Both the position numbers and the translations under genes were made by a program. The notes under the pieces were generated by a model, which worked only from the letters and a program-made list of their open reading frames with translations, searched no databases and was not told where the DNA came from. From Sunxiuqinia elliptica (GTDB lineage: Bacteria; Bacteroidota; Bacteroidia; Bacteroidales; Prolixibacteraceae), in assembly GCF_900113005.1 (NCBI RefSeq), contig NZ_FONW01000014.1:1-64000 (forward strand): a DNA stretch of 64,000 nucleotides. The letters run 5' to 3'. Each line of letters opens with the position of its first letter. The stretch's first letter is position 1. Positions 36,367 to 44,489 of this stretch are shown here, piece after piece.

Positions 36367-37864
36367 CGGATTATTATTGCATGTAAGTTCTTTGCCGGGC
36401 CAATATGGCATTGGAACCTTAGGTAAAGATGCTTATGCTTTTGTCGATTTTTTGATTGAAAGTGGACAGAAGGTATGGCAAATATTGCCCTTGGGGCCGG
36501 TTGGTTTTGGGAATTCTCCCTACCAGAGTTACTCCGCTTTTGCAGGAAGCGAGCTATTGATTGATTTGGAACTTTTGGTTAGCGACAAGCTTTTGGAGCG
36601 TGCGGAGTTGGAGGTATTGCTTGATTTTCCGGCAAAGAAGGTTGCTTTTGAGCGCTTGATCCCTGAAAAAAGAAACTTGTTGGAAAAGGCCTATCAGCGT
36701 TTCAAAAAATCTTTCGATCTGTTTAAAGATGATTATTACACTTTCTTGGGGGAGCACGCTTGGTGGTTGAATGATTATGCTTTGTTTCAGGCCCTGAAAG
36801 ATGAGCAACCGGAAGCCGCTTGGAATGAATGGGAGGACGGTTATAAAAAGCGAGATTCCCATGTGTTGGATGTAGCTCATCACGAATACTCGGAGGTGAT
36901 TAATTATCATCGTTTTGTGCAGTTCATCTTTTTTAAGCAATGGTTTGAATTGAAGAGTTATGCGAATGCCGGGGGAGTTCAGCTTTTTGGAGATTTGCCT
37001 TTGTATGTCGCTTTAGATAGTGCTGATGTTTGGGCTAATCAGGATTTGTTTGTATTGAATGAAGAGGGAGAGCCTACTCACGTGGGAGGTGTGCCGCCTG
37101 ACTATTTCAGCGAAACTGGTCAGCTGTGGGGCTGTCCGGTTTTTGATTGGGAGCAATTGGCAGAGCGGAAGTACGATTGGTGGATTGCTCGTTTGCATTT
37201 TTGCCTGAATATGTTTGACTTGATTCGGATTGATCATTTCCGGGGGTTGGAATCATTCTGGGCCGTTGATGCAGCTGAGGAAACAGCTGAGAACGGGGAG
37301 TGGTGGCCGGCCAAAGGGATGGAGCTGCTGAAACTCCTGAGGTCTCAAATTGGGGAACTGCCGGTGGTTGCTGAAGATTTAGGAATCATTACTCCGGAGG
37401 TGGAGCAGCTACGAAAAGCTTTTGATTTACCGGGGATGAAAGTGATGCAGTTTGCATTTGCATCGGATGCTGAGAATGAGCATTTGCCACACAACTATGA
37501 ATCCAATTTTGTGGTTTACACAGGAACCCATGATAATGACACAACGCTTGGGTGGCTAAAATCAGCAACAAAAGTTGAGCAGCGGAATTTGAAAAAATAT
37601 TTTGGGCACAATCACTCCAGAGCTTTTGTTCCGGTTGTCGAAAGTGCTTGGGCTTCGGTTGCCCGAACGGCCATTATGCCTATGCAGGATGTGCTCCGGT
37701 TAGATAGTAAGGGCAGAATGAATGTTCCGGGAGTAGCTCACGGAAACTGGGAATGGCGTTTTCAATGGAAACAAATCCGGCCTGCACAGCGCATCTTCTT
37801 AAAACGAATGACAGAAAAGTATAATCGCTGTTGGTTTGCAACTTCTTCTTCAGATGAAGGTTGA
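36353..37864 (+). CDS. malQ: 4-alpha-glucanotransferase (amylomaltase, GH77)
   Basis: A 503-residue glucanotransferase moving maltosyl or longer alpha-1,4-glucan units between chains. GH77 signatures: SGLLLHVSSLPGQYGIGTLG at the N-terminus, the nucleophile region LIRIDHFRGLESFW, the acid/base Glu in VVAEDLGIITPEV, and the third acid in YTGTHDNDTTLGW. It is about the length of Thermus/bacterial single-domain MalQ, without the N-terminal starch-binding domains of larger Bacteroidetes relatives. It overlaps the oxidoreductase gene by 14 bases. No other glycogen or maltose genes are adjacent. Confidence 0.95.
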   Translation: MTRNSGLLLHVSSLPGQYGIGTLGKDAYAFVDFLIESGQKVWQILPLGPVGFGNSPYQSYSAFAGSELLIDLELLVSDKLLERAELEVLLDFPAKKVAFERLIPEKRNLLEKAYQRFKKSFDLFKDDYYTFLGEHAWWLNDYALFQALKDEQPEAAWNEWEDGYKKRDSHVLDVAHHEYSEVINYHRFVQFIFFKQWFELKSYANAGGVQLFGDLPLYVALDSADVWANQDLFVLNEEGEPTHVGGVPPDYFSETGQLWGCPVFDWEQLAERKYDWWIARLHFCLNMFDLIRIDHFRGLESFWAVDAAEETAENGEWWPAKGMELLKLLRSQIGELPVVAEDLGIITPEVEQLRKAFDLPGMKVMQFAFASDAENEHLPHNYESNFVVYTGTHDNDTTLGWLKSATKVEQRNLKKYFGHNHSRAFVPVVESAWASVARTAIMPMQDVLRLDSKGRMNVPGVAHGNWEWRFQWKQIRPAQRIFLKRMTEKYNRCWFATSSSDEG

Positions 37865-37888
37865 CAGCTGACGTGGAAAATGTAGCAA

Positions 37889-37918
37889 GGAAATGAAGTA
37901 GGATTTTACTTCATTTCC
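37889..37918. terminator. Strong hairpin between convergent malQ and VOC genes
   Basis: GGAAATGAAGTA (37889-37900) and TACTTCATTTCC (37907-37918) form a perfect 12-bp stem with a 6-base loop. There is no T run on either side, so termination is probable but not certain. Confidence 0.55.
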
Positions 37919-37933
37919 ATAGAGAAATCAATT

Positions 37934-38374
37934 CTATTTCTCGGAGCAATTCAGCATCCATTGAATACCAAATTTGTCCTTACAACTTCCGTAGTAGTCG
38001 CCCCAAAACATTTCTTGTAGTTCTTGTTCAACAGTGCCGCCTTCAGACAAGGCTTTGAACAAGCGTCTCGTTTCCTGTCGTGTGTCTGGTTGCAGGTTGA
38101 TGTACACAGTATTTCCCGGACTGATTTTGAAGTCCATGCATTCCGGTGCATCCGTTCCCATAAGAATGTGTCCTCCTAAAATTGGAAGTGCGACATGCAT
38201 AACGAGGTTTTGATCTTCCTCAGGAATAGGAGGCATGCCTTCCTGAGGAGGAATATCTTTGAAACGAGCGATGATACCATCTTGTGAAAATTCCGTTCCA
38301 AAAACAGATTTGTAATAGTTGAAAGCTTCTTCTGTGTTGCGATCAAAATTCAGATAAGTGCTTACTGTTGCCAT
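37934..38374 (-). CDS. PhnB-like VOC-superfamily protein
   Basis: A 146-residue protein of the PhnB/YdfR-like VOC group (DUF1428/3-demethylubiquinone-methyltransferase-like fold). It opens with TVSTYLNFDRNTEEAFNYYKSVFG and ends with WGDYYGSCKDKFGIQWMLN, typical of this group. The function is unknown for most members. It starts 21 bases after the SRPBCC gene ends, so the two form an operon; VOC and SRPBCC genes are a common pair in Bacteroidota, often under an ArsR-type repressor. Confidence 0.88.
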   Translation of the reverse strand: MATVSTYLNFDRNTEEAFNYYKSVFGTEFSQDGIIARFKDIPPQEGMPPIPEEDQNLVMHVALPILGGHILMGTDAPECMDFKISPGNTVYINLQPDTRQETRRLFKALSEGGTVEQELQEMFWGDYYGSCKDKFGIQWMLNCSEK

Positions 38375-38395
38375 TGTTTTTAATTTTAAGGTTCA

Positions 38396-39277
38396 TTATT
38401 TCTGTTCACATATTGCTTTTAGCTTTTTCAAAGCTTGAGGCCAGGTTGTTTGGAAAAAATCATTGAATTCTTTGGTGGAGTCGGTATCCACCAGAAGCAG
38501 TGTCTTGTCCTTTTGTGATTTGAAGGTGTAGGTTTCCGTTCTTCCAATCCACTTCTCAGCTTCGGGGCCAGTGCTTATTGCTTGCCCTTTTTGGATGAGA
38601 GCCTGGTATTGGATATTGACCAGCTGATTGGGAATGTTTTCTTGAATGGTGCAGATAATACCGCCCTCGTTGCCATTGTGGTCGGTTCCAATAAATCTGA
38701 TTTCTTCTCCTTTAGCCCACGAGCCTTGAAAGTGAGAGGTGGGGTCGAAAGCTGAAGTCCATTCAGTATAGTGTTTGGATGAAAGCATGGTTTGATAAAC
38801 CTTGTCTACTTTTGCGTCAATTAAGATTTCAAAATGAAGCCGGCTATCTTGTTGTAATTGTTCGGAGTAGGATTTAAATCGATCTAAAATAGCTTGCCAG
38901 CCAGCTTGCTGCATTCCTATGGGATGGAGATCTTCCGCATCAAAAGTTTCGGTTAGTTGCGTGTAACCATCTTGCTTTTGAAAACTGATTTTGACTTGCC
39001 GTCCATCCGTTAATTGGTAATCAATTCGGCTTAATGGTTCAACCTTAGTATAAGTTCCTTCAAAATCAAAACCGGTACTTCCGTCTTTGGCTTCCATGCG
39101 CGTGTTGAACTTTCCGTTAACGCGTAGGTCGTTTTCAGCTCGTGGCGAGTGCCAATCATCCGAAGCGCTGTTCCAAAAAACCAGGTGAGCTGGATTGGTC
39201 CAGCGTTCCCATACTTTTTCTATCGGTGCTTGAATAGTGGTCTTTACCGTAATTTGTATTTTCTCTGAGTTTTTCAT
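38396..39277 (-). CDS. Tandem SRPBCC (AHSA1-type) domain protein
   Basis: A 293-residue cytosolic protein made of two START-like AHSA1 domains. The first starts ITVKTTIQAPIEKVWERWTNP and the second RLHFEILIDAKVDKVYQTML, near residue 143. Most bacterial AHSA1 proteins have one such domain, so this looks like a duplication and fusion. They bind hydrophobic ligands, but the function is unknown. It is the first gene of the SRPBCC-VOC operon, with an inverted repeat 24-46 bases upstream of the ATG. Confidence 0.87.
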   Translation of the reverse strand: MKNSEKIQITVKTTIQAPIEKVWERWTNPAHLVFWNSASDDWHSPRAENDLRVNGKFNTRMEAKDGSTGFDFEGTYTKVEPLSRIDYQLTDGRQVKISFQKQDGYTQLTETFDAEDLHPIGMQQAGWQAILDRFKSYSEQLQQDSRLHFEILIDAKVDKVYQTMLSSKHYTEWTSAFDPTSHFQGSWAKGEEIRFIGTDHNGNEGGIICTIQENIPNQLVNIQYQALIQKGQAISTGPEAEKWIGRTETYTFKSQKDKTLLLVDTDSTKEFNDFFQTTWPQALKKLKAICEQK

Positions 39278-39300
39278 GATGCTGGATATTAATATGTTAT

Positions 39301-39323
39301 TATCCTATTTGTTTGCTAGGATA
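39301..39323. promoter_or_regulatory. Inverted repeat, candidate operator of the SRPBCC-VOC operon
   Basis: TATCCTA, nine bases, then TAGGATA is a perfect 7-bp dyad. It lies 24-46 bases upstream of the SRPBCC start. A near-consensus -7 (TAACTTTA, minus, 39329-39322) overlaps its far arm, so the dyad would cover the transcription start, as expected for a repressor site. Confidence 0.5.
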
Positions 39324-39482
39324 AAGTTAAGGCGATTGTCAGAGAAATAGACAGTGTTATTACGACGAAAGAAAAGGGAATTTGCGACAGCTCAGCCATG
39401 ATTTGGATGACGGTTGAAAAGATGTAAGTCGCTAAAGATCTTGTTTCTGTAATTCTTAATGAAATAGGGAAGGAGTAGAGTG

Positions 39483-39521
39483 CTGGCATAAAGCCAGAGC
39501 GGTATCTAGATAAACCGCTCT
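39483..39521 (-). terminator. Hairpin pair at the end of the alpha/beta hydrolase gene
   Basis: AGAGCGGT (39496-39503) pairs with ACCGCTCT (39514-39521) around the stop codon of the hydrolase, followed on the minus strand by a second small hairpin (TGGC/GCCA). The T run is weak. Confidence 0.45.
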
Positions 39522-40315
39522 AAAGCTTCCATAAAAAGTTGTGGCTGTTCGGCATGTAGCCAATGGCCAGCATTTGGAATATTTTCGAATTGAACCTCTG
39601 GGTAAATTTCCCGGATTCGCTGTTCATCTTCATCTGAGATATACGGTGACTTTTCGCCTTTGATAAACAAAACCGGGTAGTTCAGAATTGGCATCCGATC
39701 TTCAAACCAGCGATAATTCACGCCACTGATTACTTCGTCAAGGTAGTCGTACAAAACATCGACATTGATGCGGCAGTCAAACTTGTGTGTCTCTTTGTTG
39801 CGGTACACATTCTTTAACAGAAACAACACCAGGCTTTCGTTGTCTAGTTTAAGACGTAGAAAATCGGCAATCTCCTCTCGGCTTTCGTATTGTTGTTGTC
39901 TGACTTCTTTTAATGATTCCAGGATGTGCTGATGCAAATAGTACTGGCTTTTCTCTTGAAGGTCCAGGTAGTTTTTTGGGGCAATATCGGCGACGATCAA
40001 TTTTTCAACTTTCTCCGGATATTCTGCCGCAAAGAACATCGCCGTTTTACCTCCCATGCTGTGGCCAATAACGGTTGCCTTTTCAATTTGGTGCTCTTCA
40101 AAAAAAGCAGCCAAATCTTCGGTCATATTCTCGTAAGTATGGCTGTCTGCATTGGGCGAACGTCCATGATTTCGTTGATCGATCAGGTAAACATGGTAGT
40201 TTAAGCCAAGCTTTTTTCCCACGGTTAGCCAATTGTCCGACGACCCATACAAACCATGCACAATGACAATGGTTTGAGAATTGGACTTTCCTTCTTCCCG
40301 AAAAAATAATTGCAT
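39506..40315 (-). CDS. Alpha/beta-fold hydrolase (YbfF-like esterase)
   Basis: A 269-residue hydrolase of the YbfF/epoxide-hydrolase-like group. The oxyanion region is IVIVHGLYGSSDNW, the nucleophile elbow is GHSMGG, and the catalytic His is in NAGHWLHAEQP; the acid is probably in the FIKGEKSPYISDED region. These proteins cleave short acyl esters or thioesters; the natural substrate is not clear. It is monocistronic, between the SRPBCC operon and pdxJ. Confidence 0.9.
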   Translation of the reverse strand: MQLFFREEGKSNSQTIVIVHGLYGSSDNWLTVGKKLGLNYHVYLIDQRNHGRSPNADSHTYENMTEDLAAFFEEHQIEKATVIGHSMGGKTAMFFAAEYPEKVEKLIVADIAPKNYLDLQEKSQYYLHQHILESLKEVRQQQYESREEIADFLRLKLDNESLVLFLLKNVYRNKETHKFDCRINVDVLYDYLDEVISGVNYRWFEDRMPILNYPVLFIKGEKSPYISDEDEQRIREIYPEVQFENIPNAGHWLHAEQPQLFMEALERFI

Positions 40316-40400
40316 AACTAATCTTTTTTAGTTGTCAGTTTAGGGATTAGCTACGAGCTTTGATTGGTCTATACAAATAACTCAAGTGCCGCCGTTTTGT

Positions 40401-41117
40401 TTAGGGCCTGATGCAATCAAGGTATTCGTGAATGGTGTTTCGTAAGCCTAAATACAAGGCATCGGCAATGAGTGCGTGACCAATAGAGACTTCATCGATA
40501 TAAGGAATTTTGTCAATCAAAAACTTCAGATTTTTCAAGCTCAAATCATGGCCTGCATTAATCCCAAGATTAAACTCATGAGCTAGCTCGGCTGCCTTAA
40601 CGAAAGGTTCAACCGCCTTGTCTGCATCAATAGGGTAAAGGGTAGCATAAGGTTCGGTGTATAGTTCAATGCGGTCGGTTCCAACTCGGGATGCGCCTTC
40701 AATCTGTTTGAGATCAGGATCGACAAAAATGGAAGTGCGTATTCCCGCTGCTTTAAACCGACCGATGACGTCAACTAAAAAGTCATGATTGGTAATGGTG
40801 TCCCAGCCATGGTCTGAGGTTAATTGCCCCGGTTGGTCTGGTACTAAAGTGACTTGGTCAGCTTTGACATCCAAGACCAATTGGATAAATGCCTCACTAG
40901 GGTAACCTTCGATGTTAAACTCGGTGGAAATGTGAGGCTTGATGTCGTAAACATCTTGTCGGGTGATGTGTCGTTCATCGGGGCGTGGATGTACGGTAAT
41001 TCCTTCAGCACCAAATTTTTGGCAGTTGATTGCAGCATCGAGAACACTAGGCATATGACCGCCTCTTGAATTTCTTAATGTTGCTATTTTGTTTATATTT
41101 ACACTAAGTCTTGTCAT
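40401..41117 (-). CDS. pdxJ: Pyridoxine 5'-phosphate synthase
   Basis: A 238-residue TIM-barrel enzyme making pyridoxine 5'-phosphate from 1-deoxyxylulose 5-phosphate and aminoacetone 3-phosphate. Signatures are [17 protein letters not shown] at the N-terminus, [13 protein letters not shown] with catalytic His and Arg, EFNIEGYP, and the late [13 protein letters not shown]. The ATG at 41117 gives the family's normal length; the longer frame adds 24 unrelated residues that would reach into the divergent CBS gene. It is divergent from the CBS-nadK operon. Confidence 0.95.
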   Translation of the reverse strand: MTRLSVNINKIATLRNSRGGHMPSVLDAAINCQKFGAEGITVHPRPDERHITRQDVYDIKPHISTEFNIEGYPSEAFIQLVLDVKADQVTLVPDQPGQLTSDHGWDTITNHDFLVDVIGRFKAAGIRTSIFVDPDLKQIEGASRVGTDRIELYTEPYATLYPIDADKAVEPFVKAAELAHEFNLGINAGHDLSLKNLKFLIDKIPYIDEVSIGHALIADALYLGLRNTIHEYLDCIRP

Positions 41118-41174
41118 AATATTTTTAATAGAGGGCTGCAAGTTACAACATAGAATCGAAACAAATAAAAAAAA

Positions 41175-41840
41175 TTGATTGCAAAACAACTCATATCAGA
41201 GGTGATTCCTCCTTTAAGACTTAGCGATGATGGACAAAAAGCGCTGAATTGGATGGAGATTTTCCGGATTACCCATCTTCCGATTGTGGATGGTCATCAA
41301 TACTTAGGACTGATTTCGGATAAGGCGATTTATGACCTGAACCTGATTGAAAAGAAGATGGATGACTGTCGTGAGAATCTGGTGCGCCCACATGTACATA
41401 CCAATCAGCACATTTACGAAGTCGCTTCTTTAATGTCTGAATTGAAGTTGAGTTTGGTTCCGGTACTTGACCTGAAGCACAATTATCAGGGCGTTATTTC
41501 TGTGATGGACTTATCGCGAACCTTTGCCGATTTGGTGGCGGTTCATGAACCCGGCGGTATTATTGTATTGGAGTTAACCCCCTTGGACTATTCCTTGTCT
41601 CAAATTGCTCAAATTGTTGAAGGTAATGATGCTAAAATTCTAAGCATGTATACCTATCGGGAAGATGACTCAAAAGAATTACTGATAACTTTAAAGATTA
41701 ATCAGGTTGATCTTTCACCAATTATTCAAACCTTTGTACGATATGATTACTCAATTCGGTCAGTCTTTATGGACGAGGCTATCCTTAATAACATGTATGA
41801 CGACCGGTTTAATCAGTTATTAAAGTATATGAATATTTAG
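41175..41840 (+). CDS. CBS-domain protein with ACT-like C-terminus
   Basis: A 221-residue protein with a CBS pair over residues 1-125 ([36 protein letters not shown]) and a C-terminal ACT-like ligand domain ([20 protein letters not shown] and after). CBS pairs sense adenylates. The start is TTG at 41175, because TAA at 41166 closes the frame. It precedes nadK by 13 bases, a pairing conserved in Bacteroidota that suggests a link to nucleotide or NADP status; the partner is unproven. Confidence 0.88.
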   Translation: MIAKQLISEVIPPLRLSDDGQKALNWMEIFRITHLPIVDGHQYLGLISDKAIYDLNLIEKKMDDCRENLVRPHVHTNQHIYEVASLMSELKLSLVPVLDLKHNYQGVISVMDLSRTFADLVAVHEPGGIIVLELTPLDYSLSQIAQIVEGNDAKILSMYTYREDDSKELLITLKINQVDLSPIIQTFVRYDYSIRSVFMDEAILNNMYDDRFNQLLKYMNI

Positions 41841-41853
41841 CGCAAGCAAAGCT

Positions 41854-42735
41854 ATGATAGTTGCAATTTTTGGAATCAATACAGACACTGCATTTACGCC
41901 TGACCTGGCCAAATTATTTAGCTTACTGAAAGAACGAAAGATAGAGGTTTATATGTATGAGCCTTTTTTCGATTTTGTAAAAAATCAATGTCATGTGCAA
42001 CCGCACATTGCAGGTTTATTCAAATCGGGGCAAGACCTGCCTGACGATGTTGCTTTTTTAGTGAGTATTGGGGGCGATGGAACATTTTTACAGTCTGTTT
42101 TGACCATCAAGAATAAATCGATTCCGGCTATTGGCTTAAACTTGGGACGTCTTGGTTTTTTATCCGACATATCTCGTGATGATATGCACGAAGCAATCGA
42201 TCATATTTGGGATGGAAATTATGAGATTGAAGAGCGCTCAGTCCTTCGTTTGCAGGAGGCTGGTCATTTATTTGGTGATTTTAATTACGCCGTGAACGAA
42301 ATTGCCGTGACCAAATTGGACACCTCTTCGATGATTAGTATTCACACTTATTTGAATGAGGAATACTTAAGTACTTATTGGGCTGATGGTTTGATTATTG
42401 CAACACCAACAGGCTCAACAGCCTATTCGTTGAGTGTTGGCGGCCCAATTCTTACACCAGATTCCAATAGTTTAGTCATTACTCCAATCGCACCACATAA
42501 CCTTACTGTTCGTCCAATTGTTGTGCCTGATAATGTCTCTTTACGGTTACAGGTTGAAGGACGCGGACACCAGTTTCTGACTTCGTTGGATTCGCGCTCC
42601 GAAGCAATTGATTTTCCGGGTGAACTTCGTATCGGTAAAGCCGACTTTCATGTTAAAACATTAAAACTTCCGGGACATGGATTCTTTAGTACTCTTCGTA
42701 ACAAACTGATGTGGGGAGCAGACAAGAGAAATTAA
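41854..42735 (+). CDS. nadK: NAD kinase
   Basis: A 293-residue enzyme making NADP from NAD and ATP. The nucleotide site SIGGDGTFLQSV carries the GGDGT motif, followed by GLNLGRLGFLSD; the second conserved block is GSTAYSLSVGGPI with the NE-containing segment FNYAVNEIAVTKLD before it. It is co-transcribed with the CBS gene, 13 bases apart, and precedes porG across a 185-base gap with its own promoter. Confidence 0.96.
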   Translation: MIVAIFGINTDTAFTPDLAKLFSLLKERKIEVYMYEPFFDFVKNQCHVQPHIAGLFKSGQDLPDDVAFLVSIGGDGTFLQSVLTIKNKSIPAIGLNLGRLGFLSDISRDDMHEAIDHIWDGNYEIEERSVLRLQEAGHLFGDFNYAVNEIAVTKLDTSSMISIHTYLNEEYLSTYWADGLIIATPTGSTAYSLSVGGPILTPDSNSLVITPIAPHNLTVRPIVVPDNVSLRLQVEGRGHQFLTSLDSRSEAIDFPGELRIGKADFHVKTLKLPGHGFFSTLRNKLMWGADKRN

Positions 42736-42811
42736 CGATTTAGCTTAACAATTTTTAACCTCTATTTCGGTTTTATAATAGGCAGTCGGTAAGATGTTTT
42801 GAGAATTATAT

Positions 42812-42819
42812 TACTTTTG
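42812..42819 (+). promoter_or_regulatory. TAnnTTTG promoter element of the porG-uppS-bamA operon
   Basis: TACTTTTG is an exact -7 match. It lies 101 bases before the porG ATG, leaving a leader of about 95 bases. Confidence 0.55.
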
Positions 42820-42920
42820 TAGCTCTTGAAAGGAATTATGTTTTAATGTTGTTATTGAATGCCAGAATGTTTTACCATACTGTCTTTTTATTATCAACCT
42901 TTCAATGAAAAAGATAGTCG

Positions 42921-43727
42921 ATGAAAAGATTTTTTGTAATCATTTTTAGCATCCTCATTTTTAGTTCAGTATCTGCTCAGCGAACAGCAGATTTGGGTAT
43001 TTGGGGTGGCGTTGGTAGCTATACTGGCGATATGACAGACGTTGACATGGCAAGTTCTTTGAATCCGAATGTAGGACTGTTTCTAAGGTACAACTTTAAC
43101 TCGCGGGTAAGCTTGCGTACCAGTGCGATGCTGGGAACCATTGGAGCTACCGGTATGTATGAAGAAAATCCATGGGACTTTAACAAGTTTATGACCGACC
43201 TGTCATTGATGGGAGAGTTTAACTTTTTTAGGTACTTGATTGGAAGTAAGCGCTACGGAGCAACGACCTATCTGCTGGGGGGAATTGGAACAAGTTTGTT
43301 CACATATACCTATGATCCTGCAAGAATGAGACAGAGCCAAATGCTGTTTTATTTGCAAGACTCTGAGTTACTGAAATTACCTGCAGATGTTTATGGAGAG
43401 GTAATGACGCCAGCCGATAAGTCAACGGTTGGATTAAACGTACCTATCGGGTTTGGATTCAAATTTAATGTTGGAAGCCGTTTAGGAATTGGGGTGGAAG
43501 CTATTCTGCGTAAGTATTTCAACGATAAAGTGGATGACTTGGATGATCCGCGGAAATATTATGTGCAGGGAACAACTGCAGCAGATGGAACACCTACTTC
43601 GGGAAGCTGGAAAACTTACAATAGTTTTCTCCACAACAATGATTTTACACTTCATGTTGGAGTACATTTGACTTATCGTTTTTTCAACGGTAACAGTGAG
43701 TGTCCAGTATATGAAAATATTAATTAG
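42921..43727 (+). CDS. porG: PorG-like (DUF6089) outer membrane protein
   Basis: A 268-residue outer membrane beta-barrel of the DUF6089 family, with a signal peptide to about residue 19 (SSVSAQ) and the family-typical opening RTADLGIWGGVGSYTGDM. In Porphyromonas gingivalis PorG is a type IX secretion component encoded beside uppS, bamA and two ompH genes, and the same order is present here. The symbol rests on that synteny plus family; homologues also exist in species whose T9SS role is untested. It lies 5 bases before uppS in one operon. Confidence 0.82.
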   Translation: MKRFFVIIFSILIFSSVSAQRTADLGIWGGVGSYTGDMTDVDMASSLNPNVGLFLRYNFNSRVSLRTSAMLGTIGATGMYEENPWDFNKFMTDLSLMGEFNFFRYLIGSKRYGATTYLLGGIGTSLFTYTYDPARMRQSQMLFYLQDSELLKLPADVYGEVMTPADKSTVGLNVPIGFGFKFNVGSRLGIGVEAILRKYFNDKVDDLDDPRKYYVQGTTAADGTPTSGSWKTYNSFLHNNDFTLHVGVHLTYRFFNGNSECPVYENIN

Positions 43728-43732
43728 AGCAA

Positions 43733-44476
43733 ATGACTGCAAAAGAAAAAATACAAAAGAGCAACCTTCCCAAGCACATAGCCATCATTATGGATGGTAA
43801 CGGACGGTGGGCGGCCAAGCAAGGAAACGAACGGGCTTTTGGCCATGAGCATGGAGTTGATGCGGTTCGTTCTGCGGTTGAAGGTGCTGTTGAGGTTGGA
43901 CTACAATACCTAACCTTATATGCTTTTTCGACTGAAAATTGGTCACGTCCACAAGACGAAGTGACTGCCTTAATGGGCCTTTTGGTGCAGGCAATTACTG
44001 ATGAGACGGAGAAATTAAAAGAGCAGAATGTTCGGTTGGCCATGATTGGAGACTTGGCCAGTCTTCCTGAAGAGGTTCAGGAGAAACTGAATTGGTCGAT
44101 AAATAAGTTGAAAGACAGTACTGGGCTGACCTTGGTACTTGCTCTCAGCTACAGCTCAAAATGGGAAATAACCCAAGCGATTCGTCAAATTGCTACCGAT
44201 GTAAAGGAAGGAATACTTACTGTCGAAGAAATAAATAATAATCTACTTGATAAATACCTGGCTACAAAAGGAATACCAGATCCAGAGTTGTTAATCAGAA
44301 CAAGTGGCGAAACCCGGATCAGCAACTTCTTGCTTTGGCAGATTGCTTATGCAGAGCTTTATTTTACTCCGGTGCTTTGGCCCGATTTTCGTAAGGAAAA
44401 TCTTTTTGAAGCGATTTGTGATTTTCAGAACAGAGAAAGAAGGTTTGGTAAAACCAGTCAACAACTAGTTAGCTAA
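43733..44476 (+). CDS. uppS: Undecaprenyl diphosphate synthase (isoprenyl transferase)
   Basis: A 247-residue cis-prenyltransferase making the C55 lipid carrier for peptidoglycan and polysaccharides. Signatures: HIAIIMDGNGRWA with the catalytic Asp, LTLYAFSTENWSRP, and the C-terminal LLIRTSGETRISNFLLWQ followed by Asp/Glu residues. It lies between porG (5 bases) and bamA (13 bases), so envelope assembly genes are expressed together. Confidence 0.96.
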   Translation: MTAKEKIQKSNLPKHIAIIMDGNGRWAAKQGNERAFGHEHGVDAVRSAVEGAVEVGLQYLTLYAFSTENWSRPQDEVTALMGLLVQAITDETEKLKEQNVRLAMIGDLASLPEEVQEKLNWSINKLKDSTGLTLVLALSYSSKWEITQAIRQIATDVKEGILTVEEINNNLLDKYLATKGIPDPELLIRTSGETRISNFLLWQIAYAELYFTPVLWPDFRKENLFEAICDFQNRERRFGKTSQQLVS

Positions 44477-44489
44477 TCAATTCCAGAAA

